Below, piece by piece: positions 50,367 to 63,297 of a DNA stretch of 64,000 nt. The stretch is from assembly GCF_003590095.1 (NCBI RefSeq), contig NC_039483.1, positions 16,430,001-16,494,000 of the forward strand, read 5' to 3'. The translations under genes were made by a program, and so were the position numbers. Under the pieces are notes generated by a model. It made no database searches and was not told the DNA's origin. It was given only the letters and a program-made list of their open reading frames with translations. The number at the start of each line of letters is the position of its first letter. Position 1 is the stretch's first letter. The stretch is from Trichoplusia ni. Taxonomy: Eukaryota > Arthropoda > Insecta > Lepidoptera > Noctuidae.

Positions 50367-50600
50367 GCCTCCGTGGTCGAGTGGCGTACGCACCGGTTTC
50401 AATGTGTCGCTAGCTCTGAGGTCCCGGGTTTGATCCCCGGTCGAGTCAATGTAAAAATTCACATTTCTACATTGTCTCGGGTCTGGGTGTTTGTGGTACC
50501 TTCGTTGTTTCTGAATTCCATACCACAAGTGCTTTAGCAACTTACTTTGGGTTCAGAACAATGTATGTGATGTTGTCAGCATTTATTAAAAAAAAAAATA
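50367..50600 (+). mobile_element. tRNA-derived SINE (family 2), full-length copy
   Basis: Box A is tggtcgagtgg at 50374-50384 and box B ggtttgatcc at 50427-50436, the spacing of a tRNA-type polymerase III promoter. The body then matches 48059-48254 (tgtctcgggtctgggtgttt). It ends in an A-rich run at 50589-50600. Confidence 0.8.
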
Positions 50601-51956
50601 CAATCAGATGTTATCATGGTTCATAACTCTTCTCTCACAGCAATAGCACTTAGGAAGCGGTGTAGGGTGGACAAAACTGGGTGCTGTCCAATGTAATCTG
50701 ACCTTCAAAAAGTGCTAGGTATTTAGTAGCCTAATTTGAATAAATGACTTTTGATTTTGATAACAACAAAATCTACTATAGTAAGGTGCGTTAATGTAAA
50801 TAAATTTCTTGTTAATTACCTGTTTCTAAGATGCCTATTGCATGGTAATGAACTTCTAGCTTTGAATTCCCAATAGGGAAAAGTGATTGCACTATCATTA
50901 AAATAAGATAGGTCTCATTCTTTCTAATCATATATATTTTAGTTAAACAAGACTAAAAATGTTGACTCTGTGCATTAAAAACAATAGTATTTTTCTTCAC
51001 CTGGACTGAACTAGGCGATAAGGTGCAATGAAATAGTTACACCACTATTATAATAATTAAATAACTTTCTGGTATTATTATAATAAGTACTTATACACAA
51101 TAGCCCTTCCAGCAATACAACAATTGTATCAGAGCAACAAATTACAGAAATAGTGTAAACGTTTGCCTCCAAGCGCATTTCAAATGCGTTTTCGTCAATT
51201 GTTTCTGTCGGTGCCCCGAGATTTGTGTCATGTCTACAATTGTTATCGATAATCAAATAACTTAAATGTGATGAAATAATATTAGATTTTTTGAGCCCCG
51301 CTGTTGATTTGCCTGGCACATACTACTGATAAAAAAATTACTTAAACTAATTTACTTTAACTTTCTAAATGATCCAGTAAAACTAAAACTTAACCCATTT
51401 TTAAGGACATTTTTAAGGAGGATGAACATTTTATATTATGAAATTAAGTTAAGGTTTCATAGCCACTTCCAACAGTTAAATTGCCGTTTAGCATAGAATT
51501 TATAACACGGCTTTGTGTCATTTAATATAACAAATTAATATACGAGGTTCATCGTGTTTGGAATAACATCTGCTTCTATTAAATGTATGATTTATTCATA
51601 GACATAAATAATTATTAATATGTTAGCGTTGCAAAACTTTTCAATTTAATAGCAGATTTTCACCTTGATTTGTAAATTTTAAAGTTTAAAGTTAATATAT
51701 TTAATTATACTTTCGAAATAGTATTAAAATGTATGGAAACGTACAAAACGAATAAAACACTGATATACAATGCGTTTGGGATTGTTTTATTTCAGAAACT
51801 AATATTATTATAAATTATTATTAGATACACGTGTCGCAAACAACGTTATTAGACTAAACATATAAATTTTACAACTCATAAACAAGCATTAATACTTGTA
51901 CTTATGCAATATAATAAGGCATTTATATATATTAGAAACAAATTAAAAATATACTT

Positions 51957-52096
51957 ATTGAAATGAAACTACTTTTACGGATTCTATCGCGGTTTAATTT
52001 TAGATTTTAGTTCCCGACGTTTCGAAACCTTTGCAGGTATCATAGTAATCTAAAATTAAACCGCGATAAAATCCGTAAAAATAGTTTCATTTCAAT
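51957..52096. mobile_element. Foldback element: 50-bp inverted repeats at 48/50 identity
   Basis: Left arm 51957-52006 and right arm 52047-52096 are complementary except at two positions, around a 40-nt centre containing cccgacgtttcgaaacc. The arms begin attgaaatgaaacta. A related centre (cccgacgtttcga) without matched long arms occurs near 63056. Likely a small foldback DNA element. No coding capacity. Confidence 0.75.
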
Positions 52097-52499
52097 GTTT
52101 AACATTCGCGTAAACCTAAGAAACCACAATATACTAATTTTGAAGATATTGATGATCACAATGTTATGTTACATTTTAACTCGAGTGCTTTACAAAGAAG
52201 GCAAAGTTTTTGTTTCAAAAAGATAACATTTTTATTTTTTAAACTTTTTACGTTAATATTTATTTTTACATAAAACCCAACAAAACTGTTTGCAGTTTGT
52301 GTGTGGGCATGACAACTAAAACTAATTAATTTATTAAACTATCTTAAAACTAACATAATACATTCATACGTGTCACGTCTCAATCTGTTCTTTATCTTAC
52401 AGAAATAAAAACTCTTTCTCGGTAGATACGATCTGACTTTTATGTAACATCAAATACTGGGCATTATAGTTTTCTAAGCTTTAAGTAAAGACAAGTACG

Positions 52500-52750
52500 C
52501 GATTACAAAGTGGTATCCTTTTATGAACGGACAACTGAGTTGATTAACCAACTAGCTTTCGGGAGGTCGGTTATATCGCGTTTCCAACAGAACTCTTCAA
52601 AAGTCCGGGATAAAAACTATCCTATGTTCTTTCTCAAGATTAACTCTATCTCCATACCAAATTTCATTAAAATCAGTTCAGTGGTTTACACGTGAAAGCG
52701 TAACAGACAGACAGAGTTACTTTCGCATTTATAATATTAGTAGGGATAAT
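52500..52750 (+). mobile_element. Retroposon-like repeat with tail ataatattagtagggat
   Basis: Contains gggataaaaactatcctatg, then accaaatttcattaaaatca and gacagacagagttactttcg, ending tttataatattagtagggat. This is a very common lepidopteran interspersed sequence. The open frame at 52510-52695 lies within it and is not a gene. Confidence 0.65.
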
Positions 52751-54407
52751 GCATCTATGCATTTTTGTAACACTACTTCTTGGAAAACTACAACATTAGC
52801 CTTTTATAGGGTTTATAAATGATGCATTAATTACAAAGATGTGATGAGGTTGAATACATTATTATGCAAAGCGGCCCCATTGATGTATTGGCAGTTCAAT
52901 GTATACTTAATGTAAATAGTGTTTACATATTTGAAATGTACAAAGAAAGCTCTCTACTTGACGCTTATTTAAATTTAACGTGACGTCATGTAGCCTAGAA
53001 GGCATAACCAGACCAAGAACCAGTCAGCAATTTTAAAGGAGGCTTGTCATGGTCGTTTATAGCTAAATACCCTACTTTAAAAAAAAAAATAGAAGAAAAT
53101 TATGTTTTTTTTCCTGTCGTCGTTTTTACTGAACCTAATATTTTCATTACTTATATATTTGATATAATCAAAATACGTATTAATAGATAAGTTATAAGAA
53201 TCTTTCCGATATTTTCTTTTTTAATTTTCCTCATAGTTTTCCTTCTAAACATTAAGGATACTGCAAAACACTTAAAGATTTGTGAGTAAATACAATCGAT
53301 TCATATTTGTATAGCAAACACTACTTATTTAGAATTGAAGGTTCAATATTCACGAGTAGCAATCGGCAATTAAATACGGTTTGACAGTACTTCAGTATAT
53401 TCAAATTAAAAAAAAAACTGAGTGTTGTTGTTGACAATTTTAAACAAAAACAGCAAACATGTTGTCTGAACTAGAGAAGAGACTAAAACCCATAAGTTTG
53501 TTTTAATGTTTCTTCTCTTGGTAGACAGGGAATGACAACTTGAGCTAGCTTATAAAGTTCTCCATGGTCTATTTAACAGTAACAAATACAGCATGATCCC
53601 AATAAGAGCGAAAGTTTTGCCGTGCGTCATTTATGCATACAGGCAAGTAGTGAATATACACACTATGAGGAATTCATAATCATTTCATTATTCCTAACTA
53701 TTGAATTCCGGAATGGAAATCAGTAAGTCTGGTAATCATTTATGCTCAACCCATATTCATATTAAACATTAAGGTGCTCCTTATTACAAATGGTGTGAGT
53801 GATAATTCATTTCAATAATAAATTGCGGAATCTTCTTTTTTCGTTTCATCTTCTACAGTATCATTATAACATTTTAGTCTACTTTCAAAAATTAACTCGA
53901 TCTTGTAACCGTAGCCACCCATTGAACACAAAGTAAGCAAATGTAACATCAACTAAAATGAGACTGAACCTATCAAGCATGTCATTTTCTAACAAAACCT
54001 TTTCGCAATGACTGTCGAGGCTACTAACACATACATGTTACTTACGCCCATATTTACAAACAACTCTTTTCTAAGACGTTCTCAAATGTACATTTGTCTC
54101 TATATTCCTCTTTGTGATGATAGAGACAGCATGACTCGTGGCGAATGTGTGAATAGCACGGTTACTGTCATAATGTCATCTCGTTTATCTGTTACACTCG
54201 CTTTATTAATCACTTTTGATTTCTATGAGATTATACAAGCTCTGCTCCTATGATTGATGGTTTTAAATGTATGTCAAGTGCGTGTGTTTAGCTGAGAGGA
54301 ATGGAACAGGTGATAGCTTAATTTGGGACGTTGGAACAACATAAATTTACTTATATATTTCTGAAAACGTATATTTTATAGATAAATTTCAATTACACTT
54401 GAATTAA

Positions 54408-54500
54408 ATGGCCGTGGTCGTCACTCAATGATTTGTTCTAGGTGAGAATCGAACCTAATACCTCGGGTATATCAGTCAGGGCCAGTAGACACACTGGAAA
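54408..54500 (-). repeat. tRNA-like SINE head, minus strand
   Basis: The plus strand reads gagaatcgaacctaatacc, the reverse complement of a box-B-like ggttcgattctc. It is preceded by ctcaatgatttgttctagg. Fragment only. Confidence 0.4.
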
Positions 54501-55119
54501 GTCACAACAATTAGTAGAGATGGTTAACGGTAAATTTTAAAGTTTACGGGTGACCAATGTTTTTCTTTAACGGAACTCTCTATATCACGAGACCGTCTCG
54601 CACTTATTAAACTATATCGGAGTCTAGGTATACCAAATTAAGTTCAATACCTAACCTTCCGTATTCTATTGCAATTTTAGATAGGATTAAAATTTGCTAT
54701 TCAAATTTTTAAAAGATAATGAAATCAGCAAAATTATTATTTATAATTGCTAATTTAAATAAAACAATTGCCTATCTGACCTCCACAGCCCACTTAACTG
54801 TGTAACAGTGTTTCATACTAGCACTAACATTACAATTCCTAAACGGCTGTCAAAAATGAACGAAAAAATTGCGCATTTCTAATTAAATGCTTGTCATGAA
54901 TACAAATTATTTTTAATATAATACCTAGTTGTTTATTATTTCAATTAAAGTTAATAAATCTAAATCTAGGTGAATGTCAAACATTTATGTTATGTTTGCT
55001 TTTTCGCATTCTAAAAATAAATGTTTCTACATCACATTATTTGCTTTTTGTTAGTAAAAAAAAGTTTATTTTAGATTGTAATTTCGTAAAGCGGATTGTT
55101 TACTAAATAACGAGTCACT

Positions 55120-55335
55120 AGTTTCGGACCCAATCGGAGTCCTTAGCCACTAGCGGCCGCGGTAGCGGAGTCGCTCACTCCACCACTGGCGTAGTCCTTT
55201 GAGGATCGGCCACGAAGTATCACGAAGCATTGGACAAGCATTTGTATCAACAAATAAATCTGTGTCTTTGTGTATGTGAGACGTTGCAAGCACGCCCCAC
55301 CCAACGATATAATAATTGAGTCTTTTTTCTATTGT
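55120..55335 (+). mobile_element. tRNA-derived SINE with GC-rich head
   Basis: The head (ccactagcggccgcggtagc) is unusually GC-rich. It is followed by the family body (ggacaagcatttgtatcaac, tgtgtctttgtgtatgtgag) and ends with a gagtctttttt tail. Same family as 46627-46862. Confidence 0.6.
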
Positions 55336-56447
55336 ATGAAGGACAAAAATACTATTAATTACAGAGGTTATTGAAATGATTTAACGGAAGTCACCGAAAA
55401 TAATTGACAACAACAGTAACTATTTAGCTATAAGGGTCCATAAGATACAGCCAGACAGAAGGACACACATCGGAGCCATCGTAATAATGTTGCGATTATT
55501 TCTTTGCGTACGGAATCAAAACTCTACCAAAGTCTAATGCCAACACCTACAGCAAATGTTTCGAAACTGACATTGACCTTAGCCAAACTGCTTATTGTTG
55601 TATTTGATACTAATTGTTAACGGCAGCTGTTTCTACATGTCGTAACGTCACGTCCTATAGAGCCTCGAAAAGAGCGTTCTTTATATTTTTATAGAGTCAG
55701 GAAGTTCAATGAACCTTGAGTTATTGTTGAATAATTATAATAATATTGTTTAATAAATTACTTCTGCTTTTGTACCTGGTACACAGTTCCTTAAAAATAA
55801 TATAGTTTAACTAATAAACTTGTTATAGTTGTAATAATACAGTTAGTTATGTTCCGTTTTGTTACCCAAAAATGACCTTTTGGTATATATAATTAAGCTC
55901 AATATGTTTCCTATCATTATTCTTTCCTTAAAACTAGCTGACTCTAGGAACTTCGTTCTATATAATCTAAATCATTCAGGGTGCCATCCAAACGCATACA
56001 AAAAAACCATTCACATCGCTCTAGTCATTAAGGCGGAGTTTATTAATATATACACATACAGTAAAATTATAAATATAAAGAAAAAATCGGAAATATCACC
56101 TAACATCCATCAAAATATTTTTCATTTAAAGGTATCCTCTTTCAAATAATTAGTACAATTGTAATTGTTTCAAATAATTGGTTTCAAAACATTTGGTAGT
56201 TCTTTAGTTGCGCGGTAAATAAAACTTAAAACGTTATTCAGTAGGTTGCTGGTACTCGCCAGTCAATTAAATTACAGTTGCAGTTCACAGAGACAGGTTA
56301 TCATCGTATCGTTCAAACCAGTGGTTAAAGTTGACTCATAAAAATACCCGACCACGTTTAACGATAGATGTTTATCATTGCGTGGGAGAACCATCGGTAG
56401 TCTATTATTGAAGATTTTTCCAAAGATCACGCTAATAATTCTTAAAT

Positions 56448-56690
56448 CATCACCGGCCTAGCGTTTTTTCAACTGTGTTTCGGTCAGTTTCCAGACTAAC
56501 CGGATTCAGCTAGGTACCAGTGTTTTACAAGGAGCGACCGTCTGTCTGACCTCCTCGAACCAGTTACCTGGAAACATGATAATCCCTCAGACTGGTTGTC
56601 AGACATTCAAGCTTCTGACTACCTGTAAAGACTGACAAAGATGTATGAATAACAGCCGGAACCCATAATTTAACGTGGGTTCTTAATAAT
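56448..56690 (-). mobile_element. 5S-derived SINE, copy lacking the 5S head
   Basis: The plus strand starts catcaccggcctagcg and continues through agactaaccggattcagct, then ctgacctcctcgaaccagtt and aataacagccggaaccc, matching 27822-28156. It stops at ataatttaacgtgggttc, before the 5S-like part, so it is 5' truncated. A shorter fragment of the family lies at about 54770-54850. Confidence 0.7.
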
Positions 56691-56894
56691 TTTTAAATAT
56701 CACAATCAATTCATTGGTATATAATTATATTACACTGGCAGAATATTTTGGATATCTAACCCCATGCGCGTGATCTACACCCATTCGTGTTAAGCAAAAT
56801 TTCAAATTCATTCAAATCGGTCGAGTCGGTAAGGAGGAGTACAGTGACGTATACACGTGCAATAATGATTCTACTGTAATTGAAACTGACTGTA

Positions 56895-56951
56895 AATGGA
56901 TACATGAACTGGGCTGCTTTTGTAAGACGACTAAAAAATCACGGTGTATAA
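56895..56951. repeat. One end of the 15465-type MITE
   Basis: About 50 bases, from gatacatgaactgggctgct to cacggtgta, match the right end of the MITE at 15465-15850 (15802-15852). No opposite terminal repeat was found nearby, so the copy appears truncated. Confidence 0.6.
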
Positions 56952-58177
56952 TAAATATGATTAGATAACTGGGTTTAATAAAACTAAATTTTATTTGTAT
57001 GTACACGGCAGTCAAAGGTTGACTGACTTATGACATTGAAGTTTAACAAACCATTTACTGTTAGTAACCCATTTATCTCGAAAAAATAGTTATTGATGTT
57101 TATAAAATATAGGAAAACGGAATTTTATAAGTAAAGTCACAACCGAGTAGTAAACTATGAAAAAATTCCTTGCGTGGAAAAATCTAATAAATACGCCAAT
57201 TAATTAATTTACTTTAAACGCCAATAATTATGTAAGTAATTTTTCTGCGCGAGTCACTCGGAAACTCCCCCTTAAGATTGTTTACGTTAACGGCGCATGC
57301 GCAGGTGTTTATGACGCACATTGCACTTAAACCCTAGTTGTAAATAAGAAAAATATCAGATCTCACATAATTATGGAAGTAAAACTGTTAGGGTTAAGAA
57401 TACTTCAATAGATTTTCAAATTACTATAGAAAGTAAGAAACTTTGTATTGATCTTATATAAAGTCTTGTTTATCAGTAATGATGGCATTAAAAATAAATA
57501 CAAAACGGAATCGATATAAAGTAAAAGCTAAGCTAATTGTTGAAATCCTTAAAATTCAAAATTCAAAAAATAGCCATTCATTTTAATGCAGCCTTAATTG
57601 AACTCAAAGAAATATTCTGAATGTATTCCATTTTTGTTGAGAAAACAAAAAACATTAACAATTTGTTGTTATTTATCAAACGAAGTAATAAAAATCTTAT
57701 AAGTTCATCCCATAAGTCAACTCATGTGTAAGAGCCCTAACATGTTGCATAAGAGTCATCATACCTTTATTGACGTTATTTACAACTAATTTAAAACTGG
57801 TTATGCAAAACCGAAATACGCCTAGTTTATTTTTAGAATAGTTTTTTTCTGCAGGTAATAAATAATATAACAAGGTCAAAATTTAATGGCCTTGAATCGT
57901 TATGAAATTTATGCCTAGGTCGTTAATCTGAACTTTGATCTCAAATAGTCAATGTAACAAACATGATTTTTGAATAGTAAGGTCGACTATGACTTGCAAA
58001 AATGCACTCAATAATTAAGTACGTTCTTGAAATGTGGTGTTGTTTCGTTGCAGATTTAATTTCAGGTAATAAATACGATGATTAATAAATTGGAGGCCTA
58101 GCTATGCGGACATCGAAAACGCGCACGCATTTTCATAAATTGAAACTTTTTAATTTATTAGATACTGTTACAATTTC

Positions 58178-58293
58178 TAGGTGCCTGAATGAGTGTGTCT
58201 GATGGATGTCTGAATGCATGTGACTTGAACGTTTGTGAAGCCCTCCGCTACACAAGAATTAAATTCTGGAATAAGGGAGTCGTTTAAAAAAAT
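58178..58293 (+). mobile_element. tRNA-derived SINE, 3' part
   Basis: Body from aatttctaggtgcctgaatg, through gcatgtgacttgaacgtttg, to aagggagtcgtttaaaaaaa. It matches the 3' part of 46627-46862. The tRNA head is missing. Confidence 0.6.
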
Positions 58294-58351
58294 CTAGCCA
58301 AAAAAGTCCCACTGCTGGGGAATCACCAGCCTAGCCTTCTTCCACTTACAT
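58294..58351 (-). pseudogene. RTE-like LINE C-terminal remnant
   Basis: The minus strand reads KWKKARLVIPQQWDFFG then TAG. It is comparable to the KWKKSGEAFAQQWDIPG-stop of the fragment at 29944-30087. It abuts the SINE 3' end on the left. Heavily truncated. Confidence 0.6.
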
Positions 58352-60485
58352 CTCTTTTGCTACCTACTTACTTAAAATATTTATCTACTACTTAAAAAAT
58401 CAAAGTAACGCAAAAAACATGACCCAAAGTCAATAAGTCAACAAAGACTTCAAAAACACACTTTTTCCGTTTACATACTTTAACACTTTTTACTGTCCAC
58501 ATACGAACGTCATAAGTAGGTAAAATGAATGACAAATACCAAACGCAAGAATTTCTTCAAAGTTCAAGGTTGATGACCTTGGTACAGATATAATGTTACA
58601 AGGCAGTCCAAGCCATGAGACTAAACGGTATTTCATAAGATGTTTAGGAATAATCTACATATTATTTAATGCAGAAAAACATCGTTGGATCTGTGACCTG
58701 TCAACTGGTTAGGTTACGAGGTGCCGCCGCCTACCCATTACCCGCAGGTCCCTACTTCACCTGGTCAAAGGTTGTGACATGGTGAACCCGGTCAATCCAC
58801 AACAGAATTTTCACATCGAGAAAATAGTTTTCGTGGAAAATAAAAGAGCATCAACCACATTAGGCGTCTGGAAAAAAAGATAAAAGGTAAATAAGATGAT
58901 ATATTTGAGAAAGTAGAGCAAACTTCATTAATACGAATTGCAATACATGTTACCCAACTTTTTGATGCTTATCGATGAATGCACTGATATACTATCATTC
59001 TACAATATAATTTCGAAAATCGACATACAAGATGCCATTGAACCGTGGAAGGTGAATGGAAATATTATTTGACTGATAATATCCGTTATAATTACTTTAT
59101 AACGACTTGGAAAATTCCTCCCATTTTTTAAACTAGTTCATCCTATATGATAAGATAAAACACGCCTTCCAAGGGTGTTAAACTGAAGAATTTTACTGAA
59201 ATCCGTAAACAATATATAAAAGTTCAGAGGAATGATGAAAAGGTCTCTAGGCGTGAACGATACAAGGTTGAAGATGATAATGACGAAACAGAACAGTAAA
59301 ATAAAATAATTAACATAAAACACCAAAACAAATCATCTTAAGAACAAACTAGGGCAAGAAAACCCATAACTCGGTTAAAACCAAGGTCGGAACAGCGCGA
59401 TGATTGCGCCCATTTCATTGATAACTTCAATTAGAGGAGCCTTGGCGCCTACATAATGATCTGTTACCATAATACCCAATAGCACAGTAATAGTTAAGTT
59501 GTCATTGACTAGCACCCAACGGGTTTTGTTAATAGTACAATAATGTTACAACATACGTGATTTCGGAGGAATTCGGTGGTTATAATCCATGTAGCATTTC
59601 GAAAGTAAATTTGTTTATTGACCTTACCGCAGATCGTAAAACATTGCGCCGAGATTTTTTGCATAGTAATAAATTTTAAGATAAAGAAAGATGCAATGGC
59701 ATTTGATGAGTGTTTAAAAAATATCTTAGCTAGCAGATAATGTTTCCTTAACTTGATTTGTGGAGTCATTTCAAATTATATCGTCGGTTATTCTATTTTA
59801 TGGATGGGGAAATATTATAACACAATTTTTTGCTAGCGCCACCTTCACTCATGGGCTTGAAAAATATTTCGAAAAAGTTTTAACAATTATGAAAACACCG
59901 CGAGGGGAAAATGTTGTCTCAGATTTTCGCTTCAGCTCTCTAAAGTTTTCGTTTTCACTATAAAATGTGTGAGATTGTGAAAGACAGTGAATTTCATTTC
60001 ATCAGGTTTGCACCGCTTAATAAACAGCTGAATTAATAAGCCGCAACATTAGCAAAGTATGCACTATTCACTTTAAGTACTTCATTACTTTAGGCTTTGG
60101 TTGGAGATCACATTTCACATGGAGCAACCGTACTTCTGGTCTTTTAATCTAAATTACTTTTTTCGATTTAATTTCTGAAGTGTAATGTAGAGTAATATTA
60201 AACCGGAATAGAGTGTCTTTATTTAGCAATTACTAATATTACTTACTAAGCTATGAGTGTGTGAAATGAAACAGACTTTTTTTGGGTATGTTAGCACAAT
60301 ATATTCACACGTCACTTTTATTCAAACATGCTTAGTTAACAGGCAAGTTAAACCGCAGGCGTGGCTACCAAGATAGCATAGCATAATAATTATCACTTTT
60401 CGCAATACTAATTTCAAGGCATCACGCTACTCTCGATGTTAAATATGTCTGACCTTCGAATTTAAAATTAACTCTCATATTTAAT

Positions 60486-60955
60486 CTGTACTAATATTAT
60501 AAAGCTTAAGAGTTTGTTTGTTTGTTTTAAAGCGCTTAGCAACTACTAGTCCGATTTTAGCAATTCTTTCAATAGTAGATAGCTCATTCTTTGAAGCAGT
60601 CTATATGCTATAAACTATCAGGCTATCAATAAAAGGATCAGAACAGCAGCGAGAAATATTACAAAACGGAGAGAAATTATAATCATTAACTTTTGTGTGT
60701 CCAGTGCGTCAATGGATAATCATCTATGAAGGAATTGTTCCTGAAAAAAGGTCCAAGACAAACCAAAGCAAAACAAAATCCGAACAAAATTTTTCTTCAA
60801 ATCCATTATTTTAATCGAATATCCTAGTAGATGTCACTGTTTTAACAAAGCTCCGCAGCAAAATAATTATAATTGTTGTTGATTGATTTTCAAACATCAT
60901 AACTTATAATATCGCTGCCACGCGGACAAAGTCGCGGCCAACAGCTAGTGGACAA
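60486..60955 (-). mobile_element. Diverged copy of the 6088-type retroposon-like repeat
   Basis: The plus strand begins tactaatattataaagctta, with gtttgtttgtttt and tgctataaactatcaggcta. It ends with the reverse of the gcccgcgacttcgtcc end (cggacaaagtcgcggccaac). It is longer than the other copies because of extra sequence in the middle. Confidence 0.6.
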
Positions 60956-61730
60956 TATTAAGTAATCCTAATTGCTCAGTACTTAAATGACATGTACGAG
61001 TACTAACACTATCAATAACGTGTACCTGCTAAATACAGTGCAAAAATGCATCCATAATGAACACAAACCACAAAGTATTGGTCGTATTCGTGTTTTTCAA
61101 AATTGAACTTTGTATCTTTGCTGTACATACTACATGCTCACTGTATCATGCAGTGTTATTAGGTAAAATGGAAAAATAGAATTGTCAGCAAAAATTGTGC
61201 CATGATTGTCTTCAAATGTTTAATTCATGTGATGTTTATGGCCTTAGTAGTCATTACGTATTTAGTGATCATTAATTATGTATTTTAATGTCACATTTTG
61301 ATATTATAATAGTCTTATTTGATTCTTAATACTGTTAGGGATTTTCAGTACACGGGGAAAAAATGTCTGCGATTTACGATGTCAAACATTCTCCATTGAA
61401 ATCCGAAACTTTAGTTCATTTATTGTTGCTTAGAACTATGTGCTTTTAGCAGTTTATAGGTAGCATTAACCATAATAAATGACAGTAACAGGTATTTGAT
61501 AGTCAGTTACATGATGCAAAGCATTTCTTTGAAATCGGATAATTTTAGACTCCAATTATGTTTTTTTATCGATACTTCCGAATAAAATTTAAAGTAAGAA
61601 TACTAAGGTGAGATTCTTTTTTTTTGCATAAGATTATTATCCAGATTTGCTTTTAATAAAAAAATAGCCAAGTTCAGCAATGTGTGTATGTGCTTATCAA
61701 TGGCTGGTTTCATAGAGATTGCAGTTATAA

Positions 61731-61759
61731 GATACTGCAGATCTAGTATCTGCAGTATC
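61731..61759. repeat. Perfect 12-bp inverted repeat with 5-nt loop
   Basis: gatactgcagat (61731-61742) and atctgcagtatc (61748-61759) pair exactly around ctagt. It has the size and shape of a transcription-terminator-like or foldback hairpin. No run of T follows on either strand that would mark a polymerase III stop. Confidence 0.5.
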
Positions 61760-61949
61760 CAAATAAAAAGTCACGTTAGCAGTAATGAATTGAGATGTCC
61801 TTAATGATACGATAATTCGTCAAAGATCTTTTGTCGAACATCTCTACATGGGAAGAGGTTTTGGTCCAGCTTAGAACTCTACAAATCCATATTATCATAT
61901 ACTATTAAAGCCCCGTGGTTTTATCCCTGCCCTTCTTAGTTGCTGTCTT

Positions 61950-62130
61950 AGCTAAATAGGCTATCCAACATTGTATGATGTAATCGGACTGTTAACTCAA
62001 AGGTCGCTTATTCGAACCCTGGCATGCAAAAATGTCTTTACACATATTTCACAGTTATTATCACTTGATAACAAGAGCGAAGAAATAATATTGTGAGGAA
62101 ACCAATAAAAACAATCAAACCTGAGAATAT
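61950..62130 (+). repeat. tRNA-derived SINE fragment
   Basis: Contains a box-B-like cttattcgaaccctgg and a body with atattgtgaggaaacc, similar to the element at 2971-3200. Confidence 0.4.
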
Positions 62131-63297
62131 TTCAACAATGTGCTTACTGCTCGAATCTTAAAAAAGAAAAGGAGAAAGATATATATTTTTCAAGTGAATC
62201 GTTGAGATATATTATGTTGTTCAACCAAACAAACAACTCAGCCTTATAACATTAGTCTATATTATTATGTAGGTATTTAAACCAGGTACCTATATGTATC
62301 ACACAGCTGTCTAGCGTGACAACCGATCGCGTGTCTTTATTTACTTTATGCTAATAACCTCTTGGAATCTTGTTCTTATTCTAGAAATATAACATATGCC
62401 CTTTGCGACAATGGTCGGATTTATTGCCTATTGTGATGGGCTATGATTGGACTGATGGGCAACGCATTTTAATCTATATTTAATGTGTCCAAGGTTGAAA
62501 TTTTATTTGGTTAGTAAAATGATTTCCGATTAAGTGTTATATTGCAAGTGTTCCCGAATATGTCTTGGGGAACAGAACAAAAAAAAAATCTCATTTGAAA
62601 AAGGTAGTTTCTTGTTTTTCTATTAAAAAAATATTTGGGTTAACAAACTTTAATAATTTTGGAAACAAGATTCCTGAGTGTCATCTGGTTGCGTTTAATT
62701 GTATTATTTAATTAATTTCGCGAAAAACTAAATAGCTTTGTAACTTCAAAATAATTTCTATCAAAATAAGCAGATAAAAAGAAGCCATGATAAATAAATT
62801 GATATTTTAATATTATTCTTGCACAACTTGACATTCTGATTGACTTGATAATTTAACTGTCTGTTTCGTATCGAACTTCATGCTAAATTATTTATTAATT
62901 TAAAATTTTAAAGACAAACAAATAAAAATATATTGTTAGCTTTTTCTTTATAAACTTTTTTTACAAATATTTGCTTGAACTAAGAATACTCGAATAAAAG
63001 ACGGTGCCAATTACATTAACATAAAATAATACGCGATTTTTTTACTTTGATTAGCCCGACGTTTCGACTAAGTTACAATGGCCGTGTCACGACAGTGCTA
63101 ATTAGGTATCAAGTCTAATCAAGTTATCAAAAGAGCAATTAATCAGACATAACAAACAAAAGGCAACGAATAAAAGAAAAAATACAACAATGTGTCAGTT
63201 AATGGGAGCAAGTATATTAATGGCATATAATTAATACACGAGTTGACATATTGCTCAAATAATTCCCAAACTCTTAAGTAATGAAACAATAACTCAC

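Larger units (their letters stand above)
40453..63297. other. About 23 kb without recognised host exons: likely gene D 5' intron or intergenic
   Basis: No further elongase exon or other known protein was found. The stretch is AT-rich and holds LINE C-terminal fragments (41935, 49385, 58294), tRNA-derived SINEs (43378, 46627, 48059, 50030, 50367, 54408, 55120, 58178, 61950), retroposon-like repeats (46262, 52500, 60486), a 5S-SINE remnant (56448), one end of the 15465-type MITE (56900) and foldback sequences (51957, 61731). Whether it is one intron depends on the exon candidate at 63298. Confidence 0.5.

Noticed and set aside
60129..60152. gtacttctggt followed by partial similarity to elongase exon 5
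   Set aside because: Only 11 contiguous bases match and about 18 of 23 overall; the flanks show no elongase similarity, so chance is likely.
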